Source of the DNA: Gemmatimonadota bacterium
Lineage (GTDB): Bacteria; Gemmatimonadota; Gemmatimonadetes; Longimicrobiales; Gaopeijiaceae
Direction: 5' to 3'
Assembly: GCA_021295835.1 (NCBI GenBank)
Contig: JAGWBP010000017.1
Location: 503 to 39,045 of the forward strand
Length of the DNA stretch: 38,543 bases
Made by a program: the position numbers and the translations under genes
The notes under the pieces: generated by a model
What the model saw: the letters and a program-made list of their open reading frames with translations, nothing else
Databases searched by the model: none
Told to the model about the DNA's origin: nothing
In this document: positions 17,384 through 26,072 of the stretch, piece after piece
Layout: the number at the start of each line of letters is the position of its first letter
Position numbering within the stretch: the first letter of the stretch is position 1

Positions 17384-17913
17384 TGCGAGGCCAACTCCAG
17401 TACGGTGATTTCGCGATTCGTGTAGACGCAGATGTCGGCGGCGATCTCCAGCGCTCTGCGGGCGATCGTCGGTGCGTCCAGCTCGGACGAGGCGTAGAGC
17501 GCCCGAGCCGCGGCCAGTGCGAACCCACCGCCGGAGCCGATTGCCAGCACGGGCATGTCCGGCTCGATTACATTGCCGTCGCCTCCCACCAGGAACATAT
17601 GCTCCCGGTCCGCGACCGCCAGCAGGGCCTCCAGGCGGCGTAGGTAGCGGTCGGTCCGCCACTCCTTGGCAAGCTCTACGCACGCACGCGGCAAGTTCGA
17701 GGGCCACCGCTCCAGCTTGCCCTCCAGCTTGGCGAAGAGGGTGAAGGCGTCGGCCACGGCCCCGGCGAAGCCAGCCAGGACCCGATCGTCCTTGAGCAGG
17801 CGGACCTTGCGAGCTGCGCTCTTGACGACTGTTTCCCCCATCGTGACCTGACCGTCGCCCGCCATCGCGACGCACCCCTCGCGCGCGACCGCGATCACGG
17901 TGGTTGCATGCAC
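17380..17913 (-). CDS. hslV: ATP-dependent protease proteolytic subunit HslV
   Basis: An N-terminal-nucleophile threonine peptidase, assembled as a dodecamer and paired with HslU. The mature chain begins at the Thr of HATTVIAV and has 174 residues (E. coli 175). GDGQVTMG, AGFAGAVADAFTLF, ELAKEWRTDRYLRRLEA and AIGSGG are diagnostic. Start choice is uncertain. GTG at 17913 gives MHATT, a short propeptide as in many homologues; GTG at 17931 and TTG at 17961 are alternatives, and none has a good Shine-Dalgarno site. The upstream 214 bases contain a 12-bp direct repeat. It overlaps hslU by 4 bases. Confidence 0.92.
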   Translation of the reverse strand: MHATTVIAVAREGCVAMAGDGQVTMGETVVKSAARKVRLLKDDRVLAGFAGAVADAFTLFAKLEGKLERWPSNLPRACVELAKEWRTDRYLRRLEALLAVADREHMFLVGGDGNVIEPDMPVLAIGSGGGFALAAARALYASSELDAPTIARRALEIAADICVYTNREITVLELASQ

Positions 17914-17939
17914 CGGCTGACCGGGAAGCACCGACGCGG

Positions 17940-17972
17940 ATGTGTACGGAGTATTGACCAATGTGTACGGAG
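17940..17972 (-). repeat. 12-bp direct repeat at a 21-base period upstream of hslV
   Basis: ATGTGTACGGAG occurs at 17940-17951 and exactly again at 17961-17972. The 21-base spacing equals two helical turns, the arrangement of binding sites for a protein gripping one DNA face. It overlaps the possible TTG start of hslV, so it could also be a fortuitous coding repeat. The rest of 17973-18127 shows no gene. Confidence 0.4.
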
Positions 17973-18127
17973 CTGAAGCTGAGCGGGGCCGAAGTGATCG
18001 TTGGCAAAGTGGCGGCCGGCGGGTCCGCGCCGCCTGCGGAATCTAGCAGCCCGGCGTAGCGGGGATTGCGGGCCGGTGGCCAGAGCGGCTACGAGGGCGA
18101 TCGCGACCAGTCTGCCGAGCGGATCTC

Positions 18128-19033
18128 CTACGCCCGCGGGTGCGACCTCCGGTAGGACCTCTTCAAGCGTTCCCTGGAGGTGTGCGTGTATATCTGGGTG
18201 GTCCTGAGCGAGGCGTGGCCGAGGAGCTCCTTGACTGCCATGAGGTCGGCACCGGCGTCGACGAGATGGGTGGCGAAGGTATGTCGAAGCGAGTGCACGG
18301 AGACGCTGCCACTTCGGGCGAAGTCGGCGATCGCCGCCCCAACGTCGCGCTGGATCTGACGACCGGAGAGACGGTCGCCGCGCCTGCTCACGAGGAGCGC
18401 CGAGCATCCCGGCCGGACGACCTCCAGGCGGTGGGCCAGGTAGGGGCCCAGAGCGCGCGATGCCGACGCCGTCAGCGGGACAATCCGCTCCTTGCGCCCT
18501 TTGCCGACCACTCGCAGCTGCCCAACCTCGAGATCGAGGGAGGCCAGGTCGAGAGAGGTCAGCTCGGAGAGGCGCAGACCGCTGCCGTACAGAACCTCGA
18601 GGATCGCCAGGAGACGAGTTGCGTAAAGTGTGTCCTCGCTCGATGCACGGTCCTCCACCCACCCGAAGAGCTCGCCCACCTCATCGGCGCGGAGGTGGCT
18701 CGGCAGGGTGCGGTCGGCCTTGGGGCCGCGCAGTTGGCGGGCCGGGTCGGAGGCGATCTCGCCCCGGCTGTGCAGGTAGCGCAGCAGGGCACGCGCCGAC
18801 GAAAGCTTGCGCGAGATCGTGCGCGGCGCCAGACCACGGCGGACCGCTTCGCCCAGGAAGGCTCGGAGCACCTCGCGGGAAACCTCCCTCCACTCGAACT
18901 CGTCCTGTCCCAGGTATGTGTGCACGAACGCCTCCAGCTCCAGGAGGTCGCGTCGGTAGGCGGCGACAGTGTGCCCAGATAGGCCGCGCACGCCCTCGAT
19001 GTGGGCGAGGAAGCGGGCGACCTCGGCGGTCAT
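18128..19033 (-). CDS. xerC: Tyrosine recombinase XerC
   Basis: A 301-residue site-specific recombinase that resolves chromosome dimers at dif. The N-terminal SAM-like core-binding domain (about 1-95) starts VARFLAHIEGVRGLSGHTVAAYRRDL. The catalytic domain carries Arg154 (SGLRLSEL), Lys178 (VVGKGRKERIVPL), His247 and Arg250 (HSLRHTFATHL), His273 (LLGHASL) and the nucleophile Tyr282 (TQIYTHTS). Start ATG at 19033 gives the standard N-terminus. A longer frame to 19135 would translate a truncated copy of the dispersed repeat. Its place after topA-trmFO and before hslVU matches the Bacillus order. Confidence 0.93.
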   Translation of the reverse strand: MTAEVARFLAHIEGVRGLSGHTVAAYRRDLLELEAFVHTYLGQDEFEWREVSREVLRAFLGEAVRRGLAPRTISRKLSSARALLRYLHSRGEIASDPARQLRGPKADRTLPSHLRADEVGELFGWVEDRASSEDTLYATRLLAILEVLYGSGLRLSELTSLDLASLDLEVGQLRVVGKGRKERIVPLTASASRALGPYLAHRLEVVRPGCSALLVSRRGDRLSGRQIQRDVGAAIADFARSGSVSVHSLRHTFATHLVDAGADLMAVKELLGHASLRTTQIYTHTSRERLKRSYRRSHPRA

Positions 19034-19052
19034 TCCGACGTGGCGGCCGCTA

Positions 19053-19119
19053 GCAGCCCGTGGACAAACCTCCCACGGCATTCGAGCAGCGCTGCATCTC
19101 CGCTGGATCGCTTTGCTCG
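19053..19119 (+). repeat. Truncated copy A of the dispersed palindromic repeat
   Basis: This stretch matches the first 66-67 bases of the element at 31186 with about three mismatches, then similarity stops near 19119. It starts TAGCAGCCCGTGGA and includes the palindrome GCAGCGCTGC. It lies between the xerC start (18 bases away) and the broken trmFO gene. Confidence 0.8.
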
Positions 19120-19143
19120 CCTGTCCATACTGCAATCTACACC

Positions 19144-19524
19144 TTACAGTGCCAGGTGCCGGTCGCCGGAGGGCGCGACCCCGACTCCGGCGGCCCAGCT
19201 CCGAAAGGACGCGTCGGCCCTCGCGGCAAGGGCGCGACGGCGGACGAGCTTCCTGCGGGGCGCGTCCGGCATCGGGTCCACGAGCCCCCAGTTCGAGTTC
19301 ATCGGCTGGAAGTCGTCCGGATTAGCTTCGCGAAGGTACCGGTAGAGGGCACCGAGCATCGTGTCGGATGGGGGAAGCGGTGGCGGCTCAACCGCAGTGC
19401 GGTGGGCCGGCGTCTCGACCTGCGGGCGCATCTCGTAGAGACGGACGTCGTGGCCGCAGTGGGCCAGCGCCAGCGCCGCCTCCGTCCCGGCAAGCCCGCC
19501 GCCCGCTACCGCTACCAGGGCCAC
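19144..19524 (-). pseudogene. trmFO: trmFO with a large in-frame internal deletion
   Basis: TrmFO is the folate- and FAD-dependent tRNA m5U54 methyltransferase of about 435-460 residues. This 126-residue frame has the FAD-binding N-terminus (VAVAGGGLAGTEAAL, VRLYEMRP, TPAHRTA) fused at about residue 45 to the extreme C-terminus (PSDTMLGALYRYL, DDFQPMNSNWGLV). About 330 residues are missing, including the ELVCSNSLRS region and the catalytic cysteines. The frame stays open across the junction, which suggests a recent deletion or an assembly collapse. It begins 9 bases after topA, the normal location for trmFO. As written it cannot be active. Confidence 0.85.
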
Positions 19525-19533
19525 CCGGGGAGA

Positions 19534-22215
19534 TCAGCGCCGCGAGGCACCACGGCGGCGACGCGCCCGGCCGCGCCCCAGCTTGCGGCGCTCGGCACCC
19601 TCGGCCAGCAGCCTCACCGCCTCGTCGAGCGTCACCGACTCCGGCGCTCGGTCCTTCGGGATCCTGCCGTTGACCTTCCCGTCGGTCACATACGGTCCGT
19701 AGCGCCCTTCGAGCACCTCGACCTCGGCCCCGGTGTCCGGGTGCGGGCCGAGCGACTTGAGGACTTTGCGGGTGCGGGTCCTGCGCTGCTTCGGCTGGGC
19801 TAGGAGGGCCAGCGCCTCGTCAAGGGTGATGGTGAGGGCCTGGTCGAGCGAGCGCAGGCTCCGATACTCCTTGGCAAGCTGCACGTAGGGTCCGTAGCGC
19901 CCGTCGTTGGCGCGCACCTCCCCTCCGGTCTTGGGGTCCTTGCCGAGCACCCTGGGCAGAGAGAGCAGCTCGAGCGCGTACTCCAGCGTCAGGTCGGCGG
20001 GATCCATATCCTTGGGTACGCTGGTGCGGCGGGGCCTCGGCTTTCCCTTGCCCTTCGATTGATCCTCGCCCAGTTGCACGTAGTGGCCGTAGGGGCCGCT
20101 CTTCAGGTACACGGCGAGAGCTGTGTCGGAGCAACGTCCAAGCTCGATCGGCCCCTGATCGTCGCCGCTGTCGAGGAGCTCGCAGGCCCTGTCGATCGTG
20201 AGATCCTCGATGAAGAGGTCGTCGGGGATCTGCGCTCGATCGCCGTCCTCGGGTTGGCCCCGCTGGAGAAACGGGGTCCGTCGCCCGATGCGCACGCGAA
20301 CCGGGCGGCGTTTCGTGGCGCAGGTGCCGATCTCGATCTCGGGGTATTCGATCTCCGGCAGCTTCTCCCTGACCTCGTCGGCGAGGCCCCCTCCGTTGCC
20401 GCTCCCCCGATAGAAGGAGTCCAGGAATCTCCTGTACTCGCCCTGTCCGATGGCGATCTCGTCCAGACGATTCTCCATTATCGCCGTGAAGCCGACATCG
20501 ACGTACTTGCCGAAGTGCTCTCGCAGCAACTGGTTGACCGCAATGCCGACATAGGTCGGAACCAGCCCCGAGACCTTGCGGACGTAGTCCCGGTCCTGCA
20601 GGGTCGAGAGCGTGGATGCGTAGGTCGAAGGGCGCCCTATCCCCTCCTCCTCCAGCTTCCTGACCAGCGAAGCCTCGGTGTGGCGGGCAGGCGGCCTGGT
20701 ATCGCGGCGTTCGGGTTCGACCTTGAGGAGTTTGACGCCGTCGACACGACCGGCGGCGGCATGATCGGCGGCGCGGATCAGGTCTCCCTCCTCCATCGGC
20801 GGAAGAAGCTGATCCTTCCGCTTCTCGGACCAGACCTTGAGGTAGCCGGGGAAGCGCAGCACCGACCCGTTCGCGCGAAAGACATGCTCGTTCTCGGCGC
20901 CGGGCTCGCCGATCGCCGCAGTCAGATGCACGGTCGTGCGGTCCACCTCCGCATCCGCCATCTGCGACGCGACGGTGCGGCGCCAGATCAGGTCGTAGAG
21001 CTTGAACTCCCGCTCTCCGAGACGGGACCTAAGGCTCTCCGGCGTTCGGGAGACTGCGGTGGGTCGGATCGCCTCGTGCGCCTCTTGCGCCAGCTTGGAC
21101 TTGGTCCTGTATCGACGAGGGCCGCTGTAGTAGCTACGGCCCCGCGCATCCGAACCGTACACACTCCGGATGTGTGCGCCTACGTCGCTGAGCGCCTTCT
21201 CCGACAACGTCACCGAGTCGGTACGCATATAGGTGATGATTCCCTCGCGGTCGCCTCCGCCCAGGTCGATCCCGTCGTAGAGCGTCTGCGCGACGCGCAT
21301 CGTCACTCCGGGCGACATACGCAGCCGACCACTCGCAGCCTGCTGCAGCGTCGAGGTGGTGAAGGGCGGCCGGGGCCGTTGCCGGACCGATTTGTCCTCG
21401 ACGCGCGAGACCCGCCACGGGAGGGATGCGGGGGCGTGGGCCGCGATGGACTTGGCAGCCTGCGCACCGATCACCAGCGCATTCGACTTGCCGGAGAGCG
21501 CCCCGGTGGAGGGATCGAAGTCCCTGGCCTCGGCCACCCGCCTGCCCCCCACCCGGACAAGGGCGGCCTCGAACTCGCTTTCGTTCGCCGCGAGCGTGGC
21601 GATAGCCCTCCAGTACTCCGACGACCTGAAGCGGAGGCGTTCCTCTTCGCGCTCCACCACCAGCCTAAGGGCCACGCTCTGCACGCGCCCGGCACTGAGC
21701 CCGGCGCGGACCTTCCTCCAGAGAACCGGCGACAGCTCGAAACCGAAGAGGCGGTCCAGGACGCGACGGGCCTCCTGCGCGCGCACCAGCCGGTCATTCA
21801 CCGGCCTCGGGTTCGCGAGGGCCTCCTCGATGGCCGCCTTGGTGATCTCGTGGAAGGCGATCCGGCGCACCGGTACCTTGGGCCTCAGCACCTCGGCCAC
21901 ATGCCAACTGATCGCTTCGCCCTCGCGATCCTCGTCGGTGGCGAGCAGAAGCTCGTCCGCGCCCCTGATCGCGCTGCGCAGCGCGGCGATGTGCTCCCTG
22001 CTCTCGGCCGGCACGATGTAGATGGGCCTGTAGCTGTCCTCGGTGTCCACCCCGTACCGCGCCCACGGCTTATCCCGGTACTTGGCCGGGATGTCCCGTG
22101 CGGACCGCGGCAGGTCTCGGACATGGCCGTACGAGGCGACGACCCGGTAGTCCGGGCCCAAAAAACGTTCGATGGTCTTCGCCTTCGCGGGCGATTCGAC
22201 GATCACCAGCTTCAC
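19534..22215 (-). CDS. topA: Type I DNA topoisomerase (TopA)
   Basis: An 893-residue topoisomerase IA that relaxes negative supercoils through a 5'-phosphotyrosine link. The Toprim domain starts VKLVIVESPAKAKTIERFLG and includes LLLATDEDREGEAISWH. The catalytic Tyr is in GIITYMRTDSVTLS. RPSTYASTLSTLQDRDYV is also typical. In the C-terminal region the zinc ribbon keeps only one Cys (GTCATKRRP), followed by topoisomerase C-terminal repeats (GPYGHYVQLGE, GRYGPYVQLAKEY, GRYGPYVTDGKV). I chose GTG 22215 because GGAGGGAGGG lies upstream; ATG 22247, just after the aroK stop, is the alternative. Confidence 0.94.
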   Translation of the reverse strand: MKLVIVESPAKAKTIERFLGPDYRVVASYGHVRDLPRSARDIPAKYRDKPWARYGVDTEDSYRPIYIVPAESREHIAALRSAIRGADELLLATDEDREGEAISWHVAEVLRPKVPVRRIAFHEITKAAIEEALANPRPVNDRLVRAQEARRVLDRLFGFELSPVLWRKVRAGLSAGRVQSVALRLVVEREEERLRFRSSEYWRAIATLAANESEFEAALVRVGGRRVAEARDFDPSTGALSGKSNALVIGAQAAKSIAAHAPASLPWRVSRVEDKSVRQRPRPPFTTSTLQQAASGRLRMSPGVTMRVAQTLYDGIDLGGGDREGIITYMRTDSVTLSEKALSDVGAHIRSVYGSDARGRSYYSGPRRYRTKSKLAQEAHEAIRPTAVSRTPESLRSRLGEREFKLYDLIWRRTVASQMADAEVDRTTVHLTAAIGEPGAENEHVFRANGSVLRFPGYLKVWSEKRKDQLLPPMEEGDLIRAADHAAAGRVDGVKLLKVEPERRDTRPPARHTEASLVRKLEEEGIGRPSTYASTLSTLQDRDYVRKVSGLVPTYVGIAVNQLLREHFGKYVDVGFTAIMENRLDEIAIGQGEYRRFLDSFYRGSGNGGGLADEVREKLPEIEYPEIEIGTCATKRRPVRVRIGRRTPFLQRGQPEDGDRAQIPDDLFIEDLTIDRACELLDSGDDQGPIELGRCSDTALAVYLKSGPYGHYVQLGEDQSKGKGKPRPRRTSVPKDMDPADLTLEYALELLSLPRVLGKDPKTGGEVRANDGRYGPYVQLAKEYRSLRSLDQALTITLDEALALLAQPKQRRTRTRKVLKSLGPHPDTGAEVEVLEGRYGPYVTDGKVNGRIPKDRAPESVTLDEAVRLLAEGAERRKLGRGRARRRRGASRR

Positions 22216-22247
22216 AGTTCCGCTTCCCTCCCTCCTGTTGCCAACAT

Positions 22248-22838
22248 TCATTCTCTCGCTTTGGCTGCCTGCGCCCTCGCCCCCCGGGATCGGAGAAGCT
22301 CCAGAATCCGGGCTGCTACATCGTGGGGCGAATGGCCCTCCGTGTCCACCGCCAACTCCGCGCGCCGGTAGTGCGCAGTCCGGGCCGCCAGGAGCAACTC
22401 GGCCCGCGCGAGCGGATCGGGCGACTCGAGAAGGGGCCGCAGTGTTGCGGAGCGGGCCAGCCGCCGGAGCGCGGTCTCGGGGCTGACCTGGAGCCATACC
22501 GAGAGCGTCCCCTTCCCCAGGAGATCCATATTGCCGGGCTCGCTCGGCCAACCACCACCCACCGCGATCACCGTACGGCGACGGCGAACCACCTCGCGGC
22601 CCATGCGGGACTCGACTGCCCGGAAGACCGCAATCCCCCGGCGACAGATGATCTCCGGCACCTCCATCCCCTCCTGGTCTGCGATCTCGTCGTCAAGGTC
22701 GACGCACTCCCACCCCATCGCCGAGGCTAGCCGCCGCCCGACTGTCGACTTGCCCGCGCCCATGAAGCCAATGAGCACCACGCGGGACACCGCGGACGGG
22801 ATCTGCGAGGCCGTCGCTCGCTCCGCTGCGCCGAGCAC
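22248..22838 (-). CDS. aroK: Shikimate kinase
   Basis: A 196-residue kinase that phosphorylates shikimate in aromatic amino acid synthesis. It has the P-loop GFMGAGKST (24-32), the substrate-binding DLDDEIADQEG, FRAVES with the shikimate-binding Arg, and VIAVGGG. The usual GE before FR is GI here (RRGIAVFRAVES). An N-terminal extension of about 18 residues precedes the first strand. The start is GTG at 22838, 3 bases after the aroC stop. aroK beside pilMNOPQ is a classic proteobacterial linkage; here aroC lies between them. Confidence 0.93.
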   Translation of the reverse strand: MLGAAERATASQIPSAVSRVVLIGFMGAGKSTVGRRLASAMGWECVDLDDEIADQEGMEVPEIICRRGIAVFRAVESRMGREVVRRRRTVIAVGGGWPSEPGNMDLLGKGTLSVWLQVSPETALRRLARSATLRPLLESPDPLARAELLLAARTAHYRRAELAVDTEGHSPHDVAARILELLRSRGARAQAAKARE

Positions 22839-22841
22839 GCC

Positions 22842-24077
22842 TCAACCGCCACCCGGCTCGCGGGGTTTGAAGCCGCGGGCTGCGAGGTGCTCCATGTACG
22901 AGTCCATATTGCGCCGCAGCTCCCTCATCGAATCCCCCCCGAACTTCTCGATAACGGCGTCGGCCACCACCAGCGCCACCATCGCCTCTACGACCACCGC
23001 GGCTGCGGGCACGGAACAGATGTCGCTTCGCTCGACGGTGGCTCGGCCAGCGCTCCCGTCGCTCAGGTCCACGCTTGGCAGGCGGTGTCGCACCAGCGTG
23101 GATAGCGGCTTCATGGCCGCGCGAACCACCAGCGGCGATCCCGTCGTCACCCCACCCTCGAGACCGCCCGCCCGATTCGCGGTCCTGGCGAACCCGCCCG
23201 CGCGGCAACTCCCCTGTGGATCGCGCACGATAGCGTCGTGCACCTCGGACCCCCGGCGCCCCGAATCGCCGAAGGCGGGGCCGATCTCAACTCCCTTGAT
23301 CGCGTGCACCGAGACCACCGCCTGGGCGAGGCGTCCGTCAAGCTTCCTATCCCACGATACGTAGGAGCCGAGGCCGACGGGCAGACCCCGCACGACCACC
23401 TCGAAGCACCCGCCTACGGTGTCGCCCTCTCGGCGCGCTTCGTCGATCTCGGCTATCATCGCCTTCTCGGCCTCGGGGTCGAGGGTGCGGACCGGGGAGC
23501 TGTCGGCGGCGGCGTTGAGCGCTTCGGGGAGCTCGGCGGCGGGACTCGCCTCCGCTCCTCCGATGCGTGTAACGTGGCTCCCAACGAAAATCCCGACCTC
23601 GCGCAGGAGTGTGCGGGCGACCGCCCCCACCGCCACTCGCGCCGCCGTCTCGCGAGCCGAGGCCCGCTCCAGCACATCGCGCGCATCGCGACGGTCGTAC
23701 TTCAGCACCCCCACTAGGTCGGCGTGGCCCGGCCTCGGCAGGTAGACCGGCCGGAGCGCCTTCGGATTGCCCTCCCGGCCGGGGGCACCCTGTGCCATCG
23801 CCGTACCCCAGTTCTCCCAGTCCCTGTTCCAGATTACGAGCGAGATCGGCGAGCCCAGCGTAGCACCCAGCCGCACCCCCGACAGCAGCTCGGCGCGGTC
23901 GGACTCGATTTGCATCCGCCGCCCCCGACCGTAGCCACCCTGCCGACGACGCAGCTCCGGGTCGATGTCGGCGGCCGGATCTAGCGGCAGCCCGGCGGGG
24001 ACACCCTCCAGGACCGCCACTAGGGCGCGGCCGTGCGACTCGCCGCCGGTGTGAAAGGACAGGTTTCCGAGTGGCAT
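22842..24077 (-). CDS. aroC: Chorismate synthase
   Basis: A 411-residue FMN-dependent lyase that makes chorismate from EPSP, the last common step of aromatic synthesis. Signatures are SFHTGGESHGRALVAVLEGVPAG, RPGHADLVGVLKYDRRDARDVLERASARETAARVA, FGDSGRRGSEVHDAI and the central GGLEGGVTTG. I chose ATG 24077 (MPLGNLSFHTGGESHG), which gives the canonical N-terminus; a longer frame to 24149 has no homology-like sequence. It follows pilQ by 73 bases and precedes aroK by 3. Confidence 0.95.
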   Translation of the reverse strand: MPLGNLSFHTGGESHGRALVAVLEGVPAGLPLDPAADIDPELRRRQGGYGRGRRMQIESDRAELLSGVRLGATLGSPISLVIWNRDWENWGTAMAQGAPGREGNPKALRPVYLPRPGHADLVGVLKYDRRDARDVLERASARETAARVAVGAVARTLLREVGIFVGSHVTRIGGAEASPAAELPEALNAAADSSPVRTLDPEAEKAMIAEIDEARREGDTVGGCFEVVVRGLPVGLGSYVSWDRKLDGRLAQAVVSVHAIKGVEIGPAFGDSGRRGSEVHDAIVRDPQGSCRAGGFARTANRAGGLEGGVTTGSPLVVRAAMKPLSTLVRHRLPSVDLSDGSAGRATVERSDICSVPAAAVVVEAMVALVVADAVIEKFGGDSMRELRRNMDSYMEHLAARGFKPREPGGG

Positions 24078-24150
24078 GGCGGGGAAGATGGGGAATGTTG
24101 GGGCGCGCGAGTAGCCCAGGCCGGCGAGTTGGCATTCTCCGCCCACCATC

Positions 24151-25578
24151 TCAGGGCGGAGCTGGGGACACGATCGTAGGCGTCACCATGATCACCAAGT
24201 CCCGGCGCACCGTCGACTCCGTGCGCGACCGAAAGAGCCTTCCCACCAGCGGCAGGCGCATCAATAGCGGGATCCCGGACACGATTTCGCCCCGCTCCGT
24301 GACGGTTAGCCCGGCAATTACCACGCTTTCGCCGTCCCCTACCAGGAGTTGCGACTCGGCCTGCTGCCGCCGAAAGACCACTCCCACGTCGGAGGGGGCC
24401 AGGTCGGCGGAGGAGCGCTCGGCAGAGAGCGCCATGAGGACTTCGCCAGCATCCGTGACCCGGGGCGTGACCTCGAGGATTACACCGGTCTCCTTGTAGT
24501 CGACGGTCGCCACCGGCACCGAGCTGGTGCCCTGCCCACCGCCCTGCAGATGGGCCCCGGCGTCGATCACCCGTACCGGGGTCTCCTCGCCGACCACAAT
24601 CCTGGCGGTACGGTTGCTCATGACCCGAACCGACGGCCGAGCCTCGATCTCGGTCAGCTCGAGCGACTCGAGGGCGTCGATGAAGGAGACCAGCGTGCTC
24701 CGCCCCATGACCAGCGACGCGAGGATCGACAGTGTGGGGTTGAACACCCTGCTGGCCGCGTTGCCGAGGGCGGCGACCGAGCTCCCGCCAAGCGATACAA
24801 CGTCGGTCCCGCGCGGCACCTGCTCGTCGGGGAGGGTGATCTCGCCGTCGCCATTGAGGTCTGCGACCCCCGGGGCGAGCACGTTGAGCTGGTTGCCGCG
24901 TGAGTCCTTCAGGTCGTAGCTGACCCCCAGACCCTCGAGCTCGGCGCGGTTCACGAAGATGATCCTCGCAGCGATGTCGACCTGAGGCACCTGCCGGTCG
25001 ATCCGCCTGACCAGCTCGGTAGCGGCGTCGAGCGCCCTCGGGATGTCGGTCACAACGAGCGTGTTGCTCTCGGCCGCAACGGACACCCGGCCCCGATCGG
25101 TCAGCAGCGCCTGCACGGCCTCGGCCATATCGGCCACCTCTGCGTAGCGCACGGAGTAGGTGCGCGAGTCGAGCGGAGCCACCGCTTCGCGCGCCTGGGC
25201 CGAGGCGGCGTCCGCAACGCGAATGATGCCGCGGTGTTCGCTGGCAAGGAGGCCGTGCGCCTCCAGAATTGTGCGCAGCGCCTCGCGCCAAGGCTGGTTT
25301 CGAATTTCTGCGGAGACCAGGCCCTCGACCTCCGCGTCGGCGACGATGGAGATGTCGGCAAAGTCGGCAAAGGCGAAGAGGACATCGCGAACCGGCGCCT
25401 CGGCAAAGGAGACTGTGATGGGCAAGTCGGCCTCGGGGGTCGCTTCGCCTGCTCTCCCGGAGGGGGGCTGCCCGCGGGCGGTGGAGGTCAGTGCCGAGAG
25501 GGCAAGGAGCGCACCGACACCCACCTTGAGGCCGAATGCGACGCGATCGGGGCGGGGGCGGGTATGCCAGGAGATCAC
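24151..25578 (-). CDS. pilQ: Type IV pilus secretin PilQ, with an EF-hand-like loop
   Basis: A 475-residue secretin, the outer-membrane gate for the pilus, shorter than PilQ of Pseudomonas because AMIN domains are absent. After a signal peptide (to about 37) come an N-domain (VSFAEAPVRDVLFAFADFADI, about 57-110), a second N-domain (SRTYSVRYAEVADMAEAV ... NTLVVTDIPRALDAATELV) and the C-terminal secretin domain ending VSGIPLLMRLPLVGRLF and RRDLVIMVTPTIV. Residues 240-251 (DLNGDGEITLPD) fit an EF-hand calcium loop. GTG 25578 overlaps the pilP stop (GTGA). Confidence 0.9.
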   Translation of the reverse strand: MISWHTRPRPDRVAFGLKVGVGALLALSALTSTARGQPPSGRAGEATPEADLPITVSFAEAPVRDVLFAFADFADISIVADAEVEGLVSAEIRNQPWREALRTILEAHGLLASEHRGIIRVADAASAQAREAVAPLDSRTYSVRYAEVADMAEAVQALLTDRGRVSVAAESNTLVVTDIPRALDAATELVRRIDRQVPQVDIAARIIFVNRAELEGLGVSYDLKDSRGNQLNVLAPGVADLNGDGEITLPDEQVPRGTDVVSLGGSSVAALGNAASRVFNPTLSILASLVMGRSTLVSFIDALESLELTEIEARPSVRVMSNRTARIVVGEETPVRVIDAGAHLQGGGQGTSSVPVATVDYKETGVILEVTPRVTDAGEVLMALSAERSSADLAPSDVGVVFRRQQAESQLLVGDGESVVIAGLTVTERGEIVSGIPLLMRLPLVGRLFRSRTESTVRRDLVIMVTPTIVSPAPP

Positions 25579-26072
25579 TTTGCCGGACTCCTCTCCTGGA
25601 ATCGGGGCAGCGCCCACACTGTCTCCCGGTCGGGTGCGGCAAGGTCGCGGGCTATGACGTGGTCCTCGTTGATCCCAACCACCACGAGCGACTGCAGGGT
25701 ATCGCCGATGCTCACGCGAAAGGTCGGGCGGCCCGAAGCGGTCGCCGCCGGGAGGGGGGCTTCGGCCGTGCTGGCCGACTCGACGATAGCCACACGGCGG
25801 GCGGCTTCGGGGTGGTGGATGACGCCGACCAGCCTCGCCTCGTCTGACCGCAGGGAGAGCGAGGCGGTAGAGTGGGGCAGGAAGGGGTCCCTGCGCCACC
25901 CGGTCGGGTAGGCGAATCTGTCGCGCCCGAGCATGACCGCACGTTGATGGGCGAGCGAAGCTCCGGGCGGCACCTCTGGCACATCCTGCCCCAAAGCCCG
26001 GCGCTGGTCGGCGGCGACTAGGCCCAGGAGCAAAGAGGCGGCGACGGCGATTCTCGTTGCTTGTACCGTCAC
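25575..26072 (-). CDS. pilP: Pilus assembly protein PilP
   Basis: A 165-residue periplasmic protein linking the inner-membrane PilM/N/O complex to the secretin. An N-terminal hydrophobic segment (IAVAASLLLGLVAAD) acts as signal peptide or anchor; no lipobox is evident. FAYPTGWRRDPFLPH resembles the RRDPF motif of PilP. The C-terminal part (ARLVGVIHHPEAARRVAIVE ... FRVSIGDTLQSLVVVGINEDHVIARD) has the PilP/GspC beta-domain pattern. GTG 26072 overlaps the pilO stop, and its own stop overlaps the pilQ start. Confidence 0.82.
   Translation of the reverse strand: MTVQATRIAVAASLLLGLVAADQRRALGQDVPEVPPGASLAHQRAVMLGRDRFAYPTGWRRDPFLPHSTASLSLRSDEARLVGVIHHPEAARRVAIVESASTAEAPLPAATASGRPTFRVSIGDTLQSLVVVGINEDHVIARDLAAPDRETVWALPRFQERSPAK

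Noticed and set aside
18128..19135. Longer XerC starting at 19135 or 19081.
   Set aside because: The extra residues are a translation of repeat copy A; family homology begins at ATG 19033.
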